Below, piece after piece: positions 12,184-23,300 of a stretch of DNA of 64,000 nucleotides (its first letter is position 1; each line of letters opens with the position of its first letter). The position numbers and the translations under genes are program-made. The notes under the pieces were generated by a model, which saw only the letters and a list, made by a program, of their open reading frames with translations, was not told the origin of the DNA and ran no database searches. Location: assembly GCA_036345935.2 (NCBI GenBank), contig JADWOT020000006.1, positions 20,848,967 through 20,912,966 on the forward strand, in the 5' to 3' direction. Origin of the DNA: Taenia hydatigena. Lineage: Eukaryota > Platyhelminthes > Cestoda > Cyclophyllidea > Taeniidae.

Positions 12184-12189
12184 TTTAAT
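12184..12189 (-). terminator. Candidate SIRT7 poly(A) signal
   Basis: ATTAAA on the minus strand, about 190 nt past the SIRT7 stop. A canonical AATAAA lies farther on, at 11909-11904. Either could be used. Confidence 0.35.
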
Positions 12190-12378
12190 ACCCCCATTTC
12201 AATGACTACTCCAAGCTAGAATTACGTCGTTGGTCGCATTTACTATTTACCTACATTATCGGCGCAAAGGTCAACAAAATAACATGTACAACGACATTGA
12301 GCAGAGAGGATCAATGTAAGTGAAATAGGAAACTCAATAAGGAGAACCAGTACCAAACCACAGTTAAAGATGCTGGTA

Positions 12379-15300
12379 TCACAAATGGAAAATATTCGGT
12401 CGAGTACGAGTATCTTCCTCTTCAACACTAAGAGGAACAAAAAGTTCGCGCAATGGATCCCTTGCATCATCGTACTTGGGTACGGAGAGACCCAGACGAC
12501 CTTCTACCGTCTCACGCAGTAGATCATCACACGCACGTCGACTGACGAAACTCGCGAGTCCGTCTTTACACGTGCTCTGCATGTTAATTATGGCTAACTC
12601 GCAGCTTTCCGTGCAGTCGTCGGATGCCGCTCTCTCCGTCGCCGTCGCCGTCGTCGACGTCGACGTCACGGAATCAGGACTGGGTCGAGAACGTTTCGGA
12701 GGCCTTGTGCTGCCGTCGCCGCCTTTAGTGCCAGCGCCAAGACAACGACGCAGTCCATGGGGCCACAGGAAGGAGTAAAATCGCAGCACCGTCAACGAGG
12801 TACCGATAACCAAAATCAGCGAGACTGGACCTGCATCCGCATTCACATCACTGGCGGAGTCACTGAAGGAAAATGAAACGACACACTAGACCCTTATCTG
12901 TGCCAGCGCTTCCCTGTGAAGATGACCTAGACGAGGTGAACAGTCGACAAGATGGAGACTGCTTCTGACAAGGAACCACACTCCACGTACCCACGAGCAG
13001 GAGTGGTGTTCACTGAGGCTGGAAATTGGGTCGGTGGATCCGCCGAGGCATCACAGCGATCGTTGTCTACTGTAGTGGCGGTAGCAATCGCAGCACTGAC
13101 GATTGGAGGGGAAGCGATGATTTCAGGCGACTTCGTGCCATGAATCGCCCTGATTGCCATCGTGATTTGATTTACGCTCTCATCGACAGCCAGCCGTTCA
13201 CCGTAGTGTATTATCACGTCGTGTAACAGTGGTGGCGGCTTGCCTTCGCGCTGACCTGGAGGATGAGGGGAAAAACACGATCAGCAAGTCGATCAGACGG
13301 TGAGTGGGCTAATGCACAAACTGTCAGCAGGCATCCGAGTTAGCGTGTTGAATTGAAGGGGAGAGAACATGCCGACCTTCCCGAGCTCTAGCTTGTAACA
13401 TTGAACAACGAACTGATGATGATCTTCGCATTAGTTTTGCCAAGTTGAGTGCAGTTGGAGAGAAGAGGAAGCTCGGAATTGACTAGGACGGTGCACAATA
13501 CCTAGGACATGCTAGAAGGAGAATTTCATAGCATAGTATAGCGTAACCTGAAAATCACCATTATGAGCCGAATGTGACCTCCGAGACCAACAGCTTACAG
13601 GAATGAAGTAGGCATTTGGGTGTTCCAACGAACAAAGACAATGGACGGACGAACTGATGGACGCATTTCAGATAGACTGACGAGGTACAAAGCAGCCTGA
13701 TTGGAGAATCATTTGAGTCTTGGTGTCGATGTGTCAAAGAGGATCCCGGCATGCCTACCGCACACAATCGCACAACCATTCCGAATTTCTACGAATGCAC
13801 AGATCTCCACACAAGACACTTTCAAACGTGCAAGTTATTGCCACTTTTGCGACATTTAATGCGTTACATATGGTCACTGCAGTTTAAAGGGGAAGGTCGG
13901 GACGCACATCGTGTGATCCACTTCGATCAACAATGCACAAACACAGGAAAAACCGGAAAAAAACGAGTAGCACAATGAACCAATAAAGTACTGCTGTCGA
14001 GATGCCGACTGCTCCAGCGTTTGACACCTATAACTTGGCTAAGTTGATTCATTGTAATAGCCGAGTGGACTGCCCATGGTTACCAGAAAACGAATATTAG
14101 TTGATACATGGGTATGACGTTTGTATCGGCTACCAGTAAAGAGCATTTAGTTTATGTGTACACACATATATGGGAATGACATTTGTATTGGTGGTCGAGC
14201 AATGGATGGAGGAACACAGCTGGCGAACTCTTTGATTCCCCTCCTCTTTTTATCAATGTTGCAGTTGCCATCACTGCCATCACAGATTAGAAGAGCCACG
14301 AATCTCTTATGATGCCGAGTTATGACGAAAGACACTTCAATGAGTGCTTGAAAGATACATCTTCTACCCTCATATCCTCATAATGGATTACAAAAGAAGA
14401 TGATGGAATGATAGGTCAGCTTTAAGAACAGTGGCTGGGGAAAAGTCCCAACTCCAGCATGCAATTGTTCATAGGTAAGGAAGGGCGCGGAACCACCGGG
14501 TCATAACAAGAGTTACTATCAAGGTGGGCGAATTATTTTACACGCGACTAGGCATAAATTGAGAAGCAAAAGAATTCGATCCAACTGCGTTTCGACAGAA
14601 AATCAACAGTAAAGACAAGAACTTCCTTAAATAAAAAAATTTAAAGATTTGACAAAATATGGAGAAAAAAGTGCTGGTGGTGACTACTTCGGGCAAAGAT
14701 GTCCCAAATGCCTCTGTCCTTGCTTGGTCCGAGGTTTACAAAACAGCGTTCTACTGCAAGTTGGCTTATTCCACCATACTGGATTCCTTATAGCCTACAT
14801 TCAACTCTAAATTTAAGCCTTGAATTAAATTCATCCCTGATTTGGCTACAAAATGCAATCCTACTTAAATGCTGTAAGTGGACGGAATTGCAAATGCGTA
14901 GATTCAAAGGTAGCCAATTTTTGAATTCAAAGAGCGCACGAAATTCAATAGCGAGCTTACAAACTAAGAAGTAATAATAGGACAAAAGCTTAGCCGACAA
15001 AATAATTGAAAAAACTATGACACACTGACCGAAATCTTTGCAGACATTCTGAGCAGCTCGATGAACAGCAGCAACGGAATCGTCTTTGGAAGCGTTCTTT
15101 TTTTCTATTAAAAGTTTCAGTGCTCCCAAGGCGATCGACCTTTGCAAAGACAAAAAAGTAAGACCATCACAGCAGAAGGAGCAAATACGACCTGTCAGGT
15201 GCCTGCCCCTTGCAGTATTTTCGGCGACATCAAAGGCGCGGTACGTCAGTTTCTTACATGAAAGACATTGCTGAAGAAAATGGTCAGATTTTGCAACAAA

Positions 15301-15795
15301 CATACTTCAATAAAAAGGTTTCCATGCAATTCTGATAGATTTTTACGAGGAAGTCCGCTTCGTAAATGCAAACAGTCTACGTTTTGAGAAACAACGTGCC
15401 TCACCTACAAGCACAAAAGATGGGTGGGCTAAAGAAGTTGATTTAGAGGAAAACCTGATACTAAAAGAAAATAACTTACGTAGCCGTGGGAAACCAAGGC
15501 ACATATAGCCATGTGAGTAAATGTCGGTTTGGCAAAACTTGCCTCTGGTAACCGAAGTTTGGTGCCAACCACCCTCCGGCCTAGTAAAAATTTAAATCGA
15601 ACAAAATAAAATGAGACTACCCGAACTGTTGGAATTGCGATATAGTCCGTGGGTCCCACGATAATCAGGAATTGCCGCAGCAGTACTTACTCCAGCGCCC
15701 GTATAAATAACAATCCGACCCCGATGTTTGCGAATCAAATCGGACAGTGCACGAGATTCCTCTGATAATTCAGAAGGGCCTACAGCCTCGCCCAT
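12379..15795 (-). CDS. SIRT7: SIRT7-type NAD-dependent protein deacylase (sirtuin, class IV)
   Basis: Exons are 15795-15621, 15580-15480, 15404-15306, 15270-15171 (or -15030), 13255-12991 and 12862-12379; all phases join. The product is 407 residues (454 with the longer exon 4), against 400 in human. NAD-binding [17 protein letters not shown] is at 31-47, [12 protein letters not shown] at 98-109, the catalytic His119 is in SELHGN, the zinc cysteines are 127/130 and 155/158, then IIHYGER at 173-179, GTSL at 267-270, and a C-terminal [10 protein letters not shown] matching the SIRT7 IPxYxxxxDP ending. Order and spacing fit SIRT7 and not SIRT6. By family knowledge it acts on nuclear and nucleolar chromatin. 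Odd points are Cys103 where Gly is usual, and a roughly 60-residue low-complexity insert between GER and GTSL. The first 80 or so residues of human SIRT7 have no counterpart here. Introns 1-3 are only 40, 75 and 35 nt. Confidence 0.9.
12486..14170 (-). repeat. Inverted repeat 1, right arm
   Basis: Reverse complement of 5050-6741. It spans SIRT7 exon 6 (except the last 35 or so codons), intron 5, exon 5 and about 0.9 kb of intron 4. The gene structure runs through both arm boundaries without a break, so this is the parental copy and 5050-6741 the derived one. The arms are separated by 5.74 kb. Confidence 0.95.
14202..14312 (+). pseudogene. Diverged signal-peptide exon of the secreted-peptide family
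   Basis: A 36-codon frame encodes [20 protein letters not shown]..., closely matching the first 26 residues of the peptide at 4464 (MAGGIHLANFLIPLLFVSML). After QIRRATNLL it stops, and the mature Cys/RFGP part is not found. The preceding 170 nt resemble the upstream block of the intact gene, but the TATATAAA has become CATATATG. It lies antisense inside SIRT7 intron 4, immediately outside the right arm of inverted repeat 1. It is either a decayed copy or a gene with an unrecognised second exon. Confidence 0.55.
15030..15170 (-). other. In-frame alternative extension of SIRT7 exon 4
   Basis: Two donors fit exon 4: GTGATG after 15171 and GTCAGTG after 15030. Both leave the same phase. The 141 nt between them is open and would insert 47 residues directly after the second zinc Cys pair. 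The short form keeps the family spacing from CSFC to the HYGER motif. The long form uses the stronger donor. Confidence 0.5.
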
Positions 15796-15797
15796 CC
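15796..15797 (-). promoter_or_regulatory. 3' splice acceptor at the SIRT7 start (possible trans-splice site)
   Basis: TTTGCTGTAG is followed by G and then the ATG at 15795. An acceptor one base from the start codon, with no coding exon seen upstream, suits spliced-leader trans-splicing as known in flatworms. A 5'-UTR cis intron is the alternative. Confidence 0.45.
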
Positions 15798-16625
15798 TAC
15801 AGCAAATAGTAATATTGATTTATGAAAGGCGGCAGTACGTCCGCGAACAAACAAACTAATAAGTGCATGCATGAGCATAAAACCTGAAAAGAAAAGGCAA
15901 AAGAGCTGTACTTATTAATGTATTACAGGAATGCAATGTAATTAATGAAAACAAACGAATTTGAACACACTAAAGCATAATTCACGCAAAAAACCCTAGA
16001 CGGCCTTGAACTAGTATCTTAAAATATTTGATTAACAAATTTGAATAATGACGTGTATTTGTTGTGTTATAGGTCCCGAGCAAATGTTTTGGCTTTTATG
16101 AAATGCTCCTAATAGTTTCTTCACAAATCAATCGTTCATACAAAATGCCTGTTTATGATTCTTTTGAATAAAGCACTGCTTAGAATTTTTTGCGATGAGA
16201 AAAGCACCACTTTCCTTAATCTTTCCTCACACCGCAAATGAGGGCTATACATTCAGGCGTTAATGCTGCCAATTTAGTTCCCCAAATCTTGGCTAATTTA
16301 GTGCATTTCCCAGTAGGGTATGCTAACTCTATATGAATAAGTTCCCCGACCGATAGGAATGCCAAATCCCATTCGGTAACCACCACCTATTATGCCCCTG
16401 GGCTTCTCCAGCTTTGGCACCGATCCATACGCCCCTCCAGGTAGACCCCAGCGTGGACCACCCACGCCAGTGACGAAACCGTCACCGACGACCCAATCCC
16501 TGCGACCTACGCACTAGACCCCCAGCACACGATGGCTGCTCAGAAGCCGTGTTGAAGGTGTAGATTTCCGATCGGGAGCATATTCATGTACATGTACAAA
16601 TAAATAGCATTCGGGGGAAAAAAAT
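15798..16625. other. Intergenic between SIRT7 and the acidic-tail gene
   Basis: About 0.83 kb between two same-strand genes. 16390-16530 is locally GC-richer but has no exon with support; it may be 3' UTR of the upstream gene. Confidence 0.4.
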
Positions 16626-18104
16626 TCAGCGTCGACTCCGAATACGTGCGGATCTCCGAACCTGACAAACATTCCTACCCGCTGGAATAGAAACCTCGCT
16701 GCTACTGCTACCTCCAAAAGCGGCGCCAACACCTCCACCTCCTCCTTCTTCCTCCACGTCTGATTGCGGAGGCACGTCCATTCGACTTCCCCCATCTTCA
16801 TCATCCTAGATCAATGTAGAGTATGCAGTAGAGGGCGATTAGAACAACTAACCTCTGAGCTACCATCATCTTCCTCGCCAAAGTTGATAACGTTGCTTTC
16901 TTCGCTACTGCTGTCACAGTTATCACTGTGATTAGCAGAAACCTGTGCCTGTGGAAGAGTGGTAGACATCTGACTTTCAGCAAGGGAGGAAGTCGATCCG
17001 TTGTCGACATCGAAGACCCCATCATCTTCGGAAAGCGCTGGAACCTCATAATCACCTTCATCGTCGTCTTTGTACTCGTTTGAGATGCTGTCGCCGCTCT
17101 CATCGCTTAAAAGGGACAACTGATCACACTGATCTTGCTCTACTTTTACGTCTTTTTCATTGCGCCTGAATCTCTTCTTGGGGATACCGAAGTTAACTTC
17201 GTGATCTGTAAGCAATTTTGTACAGTACAATAGAAGGAATGCCTTAGAGACATCACCATTTCAATTATTTATCAACACAGTCGTCCCATTACAGATAATA
17301 AGCGTCACCTAGATGCCAAATTAAAATGAACAAATTTAGTGAACAAACGGTGGAGAGTGAAAAGGATACATTACACTAGATACAACAGAGGTTAGAGTCG
17401 ACTTGTTACCAAGATGGCGAACCTAAAGCCAAGTTCTAAAGTGGACTCTAAAAAGTCAACCAGATTCATTTCACCGTATGCGATGAGCCTCAAAGCAAAG
17501 CAGCAAATATAGCGTGGGTGGACCGTACCGAATTCTCAAAACAAATACTACACCAAGCACCAAAAAAGACTTAGAAGCTTTTCAAAGCAGCGTACCATCA
17601 ATAAAAACGTATCCTGTGTCCAATATTGGCAAACGAGGCTTTTTGGATCTACGTTTTACGGTCATGGGCGCAGCATCAATCATTTCCACCACTGCATCTA
17701 CTAACTGACGAAGACCGTGCACTTCTGCGCCAAATGATAAGAAACGACACAAGGAAGACTGGGACTGTTTAGTCATGGCTGCTAACTCGGGGCTCTCGAA
17801 AATTTTGGCCAGCCAACGAAGTGCACGGTTGTCCCACTCCGGGTGATTCTCTGACACCACAAAGTCAACAAGGATGTCGAAAAACTTATTGAAGTGCATG
17901 GGACTACGTGATAAACGAGAGAGAACCCGTTCCATCCACTCCGGTTTAATTTTTTGAATAAACAACTACAAAGAACTATGTTGCGTTATCTCCCATCATA
18001 CTTGGTTAAATTTCTCGGAGTTCACGAGCAAAACATCCAAGTCTGCAAAATATGAGCTTGTCTAAAGGCAATTATGCACAAGAATCGGGTACCTTTTCAG
18101 TCAT
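16626..18104 (-). CDS. Unidentified protein with helical N-half and acidic, basic-ended tail
   Basis: Exons are 18104-18080, 18042-18002, 17965-17596, 17205-16853 and 16805-16626. Two introns are only 37 and 36 nt. All phases join and give about 322 residues. The N-terminal 125 residues look all-helical (EKFNQLFIQKIKPEWMERVL, then FFDILVDFVV and ALRWLAKIF). A basic patch VKRRSKKPR and IPKKRFRR follow. A long Ser/Asp/Glu-rich segment comes next (SEDDGVFDVDNG, NFGEEDDGSSEDDEDGG), then a Gly run, and it ends in RRSARIRSRR. This composition suggests a nuclear or nucleolar protein. A Utp12-type C-terminal module (as in WDR43) was considered, but WD repeats are absent and the match is weak. The first exon and its start are tentative; an acceptor lies at 18165. 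It is divergent from the RILP-like gene. Confidence 0.7.
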
Positions 18105-18164
18105 CGCGAAAAGCACCACAGACACCCCTGTCAGAACACTAATCCTAAATGGGCGCCAGGCGGT

Positions 18165-20354
18165 CTAAAAAATTTCGGCCAGATAAGTAAAATGAAGGCC
18201 GGATGGCTGACTTCAAGCATCCATTTTTTGTTAATTTACAAAAATAAAAACCAATATGAATTTAGAATGCTCCACAGTCAGAGTATTTTAATATTAATAA
18301 CTTTGCTACTTGCACAAAGCAATAATATCTGGTAATACGTAATGAACACTTGTCCTGCAACAGAAGTGCTACTGGACTTGCTCAAGTTAATAATGGTGTA
18401 GAGAAATTGGGTTTTTGAGCCTGCTGACTAATAAACACTCCTCTGATCGAATGAGTTTGCACGTTACAAGTGTTAAAAGACTATCGAGGGAAAAAGAAGC
18501 CTGTTTTTAATGTCGCCAAATAGTTTTACATATAATTTTATTAGATTTACTAGAAATAAAATTTCGGAGCTACAAAATCGCAGCATTGCATTCATTTAAC
18601 TGCGCAAATTTTTTAGGTCTTGTGAAGGACTGGCATTTGGCGGTCCATCTTGTATGCTACGTAGTCTCAGGAGGAGTTTAATGAAGCGCAACTGTTACTG
18701 AGTGCACCCCTAAGCATTTTCGTTTGCACAGTTTAGTTTTTTATCATACATTATAGCCGTGAATCGAATTGCGGTGTGCCTTAATCGGATGGCTTGCTGT
18801 GCCGTTTTTCTGAGTACTTAGATACTTATTCAAAATCCACCACCATATTAATATCAAATGTATATGCCTTTATAACCTTCCCAAGTGGCATTGCCGTTTT
18901 TATTTCTTTAATAATAAACTTGTTCTTCCTATTTTGTTCTTTTATTTGGCCCTCATTTGTATTTTGTTCTGTGCTGACAGCATTTGTGTTCAATTACACA
19001 TGTATTTATTTCGATTTCCTACTTAAAGGCGTTACCTTAAAGACTTTAGGAGTTTGCCGAAACCTTGCAGGATGCACTGTTACTAGTAGATAGATCATTG
19101 TACGTCTATCAAAGTTTACGACTGTGTCTTTTTTTTCAGAAACAGATGATTTGAAAGTTTTTACAGATCATTGAAAGCAAGGCATATTTCTTAAGGATGT
19201 TTTTTTCGACTGTTGCAAGTTCACAGTTCCTGCTATGCGAACCCACCTCGGCCTTTCTCAATGGTTTTAGTGCTATAAATTGTTATTTTATTTCGCTTGT
19301 GCATTTTAGAGCTACTGAAAGTTGTGCTTACCCATGTTCCAGTTGTCCATGCTCTGAGGTTTCGTGGCTGCTTAAGTTCGTATCACTAGTTTGTGTTCAA
19401 ATATCTCCTCAACTGCAATAAATAAGTGGTAATAAATGAATTGATGTCAAGGCAAGTTAAAAAAAGATGCGGTTAATGGGTTGACTTTTCTTGAATAGAT
19501 ATTTTCAAGTACGACCTATTTTTAACTTCACTTATCTGTACTGAACCTTGTACGAAATTATGCAGTTCATTTTTCACAGATGCTTCGTCTGACTATGACT
19601 TCTTGTTGAAATATTTTTACTAGCTTTAATGATTTTTTGTTATATTCCCTTCTTCTCTTAAGTAATTGGATCGATTTTGTTTTTGATTAACCTTGAGCAT
19701 TATTGTCCTTTTTATTCACGCATCATCATTGGGCCTATAAGCGTACTTCTATCTGTAAGTACGTTGGAGGTGGGTTGAACTGCGAAAAATTTATCTGGAC
19801 TCATGAACAAGTTACTAGGTGCCCCTGTTAGACACGACTGTAGATCTGAGGGTCCTGAGACAGGCAGGAACCGTCAGTTTTGGCCATTTCTGTGGCTAGA
19901 AACGTGGATTCCGATACGCGAACCTGTTAACCACCGGCTTCGGAAAACTGCTCAATTATGGTAGTCTACTACTTACAAACATTTAGTGCCGAGAATAGAC
20001 AAACTTCTACGAATTCTGAACGCTTGGTAACGTCGTCGGCGCTGGTGTTTTTAGTCGAACATCTTAATATTTCAGCTGATTTTATTATAATTTTGCTGCT
20101 GTTTCGTTGGGTTCGAATATGAGTTCACTCAATTACTAACCAACTTTTGGAGGTCGAAGGTCCTTGTATTTTTGATGGCCTCTCTTCGTGAGTTTTCTGC
20201 AGACCAAATTATCTTTGACAGGCTGCCTCTTAGGAAATTACTTAGAATTATCAATCATTACAAACTGGGCAAGACCAAAGTCCAATCAACACCCGCGTGT
20301 TCCCGCGCGATGTGTTTTAGGTGGGAATTACACCTTGTGGTTTTCTTGCTGCAG
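18165..20354. other. Divergent intergenic region
   Basis: About 2.2 kb between the minus-strand acidic-tail gene and the plus-strand RILP-like gene. It is T-rich on the plus strand, so the 99-codon hydrophobic frame at 18794-19093 is a composition effect. 19740-20050 is less AT-rich and may hold promoter or 5'-UTR sequence of the RILP-like gene. No motif is firm. Confidence 0.4.
20353..20354 (+). promoter_or_regulatory. 3' splice acceptor just upstream of the RILP-like start
   Basis: TTTTCTTGCTGCAG ends 11 nt before the ATG at 20366. It is compatible with a spliced-leader acceptor or a 5'-UTR intron. Confidence 0.4.
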
Positions 20355-20365
20355 TTCCACATCGC

Positions 20366-23300
20366 ATGCTGGCGTCGTCGGAGTGGGAATCTGCGCAGCC
20401 CGAAGATAGCCGAGGGATTGTGGAGAGCGGCGAATCTCCTGCAACGATAGGGGGAGTGGGGGCATGGGATAGCGGTGATGATGGCGGCGGTGGTGAAAGT
20501 AACGAAGGTGAATTTGTCAGTGTCGCCGAGGTCTACGAGATGGCTGCAGCGATTGGGAAGGAATTCGAGGCTATCATAGATCGCTATGGGGGTGAGACGG
20601 TGTGTGGACTCATGCCGAAAGTGATCCAGGTTTTGGAAGAGTTGGAAGAACAGGCGGCTCGTCGTGATAGCCAATTAGCAGAGCTGACAACACTTCAAGC
20701 AGCAGTTGAACGATTAGAGGCGGACAAGATCGCTCGCACTCAGCAGCGCCTCAAGGACGAGCAGGTTAGGTTACATGGTCGCGTTATTTTCGGGTAGTGT
20801 ATATTACATAGTTTACAACTCTAGGAATAGCCCTATTATCGATTCAAGGGTATTACTCTGTGTCATTTCATTTGGGACAGATTAATTTCTGCCTTCTATT
20901 TGTACCGACCAGTATACGGAGAGTGAGAATAGTTTCCTAACCACTAATAAACTCTTGTTTAGTGGACCTTTAGCTCTTATTCTCTGCAGGTGCAGGGATC
21001 CATAATTAATGTCTTCTTCGACGTTTTGGCGTGACATTCATCAGACCTAGTCAAATTGGTCGTTCTTCTGAAGTGTAATCCTCAATGTTGTAATCCTTAG
21101 TAGTGTCCGAATTGTCACCGATTTGAGAATGAAGACATTGTAGAAATTGCTACCTTGACACTCGATCTTAATGCTGTTTTGAGAATTATCCTCTCTTCTT
21201 CCTACGATTCCTTTTCTGCATCAATCATCGAGGTCCTAGTATGTCCCGTGGATCTTGATCTATCCATCTACTTCGGCTAATTCGAAAGAACACGATAATG
21301 CTATACAATGAGCTCATTCCACACGCCAAGCGATTCTCCTCATTATGCAATAAACAACAGACTGCACCATAGGCTGTTGAGGTAAATTTCAATTACCTAC
21401 AAAGTGGAAGGAGTAATCATTCAACACCTTCTCCAGTACCTGAGATTAGAGCCCCATCAGGAATTGGAGTGATTCTAACAATACGCGTTTTGTGGATTCA
21501 TTTATGCAAAATTTGGGTCGCCTTTTAACACCGCCGATGTCGATTTCGATATAGAGAACTCTGTTTCTATGCTACAGGCGTTTAATTGTTCTCCATCTAA
21601 TTTCTGGAAATTTTAGCGCGTCTATAAACTCCTTCCCTTGTTCACTTCCGCCTAATTGGCTGACTTTGACTGTCCTACTAAAGCGTTTGTTCAGGACTGG
21701 AACCGCACGTGACTCCCGTGGCCGACCGGCGGACGCGTGCCCACACTTCTCACTCCTAACCTACTCCGACTCGTCAACAATGTGGCTGGTAGATCCGGTG
21801 CATTAGTCAACTCGTACTGCAGGGGGAACATGTGACGCCGTAATAATCAGGAAGTAGTTAACTCACTTACTCATAGAAGTGTTTGTAAACCGGTTCCATC
21901 AATGGATACTAAATCGCCACGCGAATGGGCGAGTGCTGTTGAGCTGACCGATCCCTATTTTTCCTCCGGCAATAAGCAACGACGAATTCTTGATCGAAGA
22001 TATATCCGACTTTCTAATCGAAATACCAAGATTCCATGTGCATAATATGTAGAGATCTTGACAATCTTCTCATCTCCTCCACAATAGCACAAAACAAGCT
22101 TACAGATCCTTAAAAATAAGTACTAGCAGTTTGGTTCGTTGAATAAGGGGGCCTCAACAGCTGATAAGACTGTCCCGAAGGCTGTCAGCAACCAATGGCC
22201 TTTGTAGCCTTTGAACAGGCCAAGAGATTGGCATATTGATCAGAATGAAGAGGGCTTTTGGTGCTTCCTTCTCCTGGAGGTCTTAGTGGCTCTGGCTATT
22301 TACAGGACACACCTGTTATGCTACGTAAATTTAATAATCCATCCCCTGTTTTGTTATAAGCTATTTGGTTCTGCCTAAAAAAAGCACATGGTTTCTAACG
22401 TTTTCATGCTTCCCAACCTTATTAATCACTGCTCATTTACTATTTTATTTTATTTGTAGGACTTAGAAACAGAGATGTTTGCGTCTTCTTAGACAACTAT
22501 GCCTTTTGATATAGGCAACAATCGTTGCTTTTTATTCTTAGGATACTTTGAAAATAGAGGAGACCTGGCGTGCTGAGACATCGGAATTGCAGAAAATAAT
22601 GGAAAAACTCGTTGAGGAAAATGCACAACTCACGGAAACGCTTGAATCTGCCAAGCATGTCAAACAATATCGATCAACTCCTACTCCTCCAGGTAAGAGA
22701 ACATGTAAATTGTCTATGGTTGAATCCTGTGATTGTACTTTGTTATCAGATTTTGTACATAACTTGGCAGTTCAGCGTAACGAAGAAGTGAGCCTCCTGC
22801 GACGCCTCAAAGATGTAGTTGACGCCCAAAAGGTGGAATTGCGCTCCCAACGGCGAATCCTTACCCAGCGGACAATCGATCTCGACGCCGTAAGTAGTAG
22901 CATACTGCTAATAGAAATGACGCTACTGAAGACATGTTGGTAGGAGTATTTTGCCCTTTTCAGATGAAACTTCAAGCTGAACGCCTGGCGCACTTGAACG
23001 CCAAGGGAACACGGCTTCGACTGCTTTCTTCCGACGAAACCTCAGCACGTGCCAATTCAACAAATGGAGCGGTGGATTTTCTTGCTGGTGAGATTAAGGA
23101 ACTGGAAACACGCCTCCGTGCTAAGCGAGCTCTCGTTGAAGAAATTCGACACCACATCGCCCCCTCATCCTCCATTTATCAAGAGGACAATACCTTGATG
23201 ACAACATCAATGCGCCGCGAACTCAGTGCTGTTTCGCCTCATACTGTGAGTTCTTGCCGACTTTTCTTCCCATAATATAATTTACCAGCCTTAACGACAA

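Noticed and set aside
14659..14793. 44-codon frame [13 protein letters not shown]... on the plus strand within SIRT7 intron 4
   Set aside because: Short, no signal peptide, no paralogue or domain; probably chance.
18794..19093. 99-codon hydrophobic plus-strand frame
   Set aside because: T-rich DNA gives Phe/Leu/Ile runs by composition; no start context, splice site or domain.
20100..20130. GGGTTCGAATATG as a tRNA B box
   Set aside because: No A box or cloverleaf pairing in the preceding 50-60 nt.
21480..21860. GC-richer block in RILP-like intron 1 as a retroelement
   Set aside because: No reverse transcriptase, protease or LTR signature visible; only composition.
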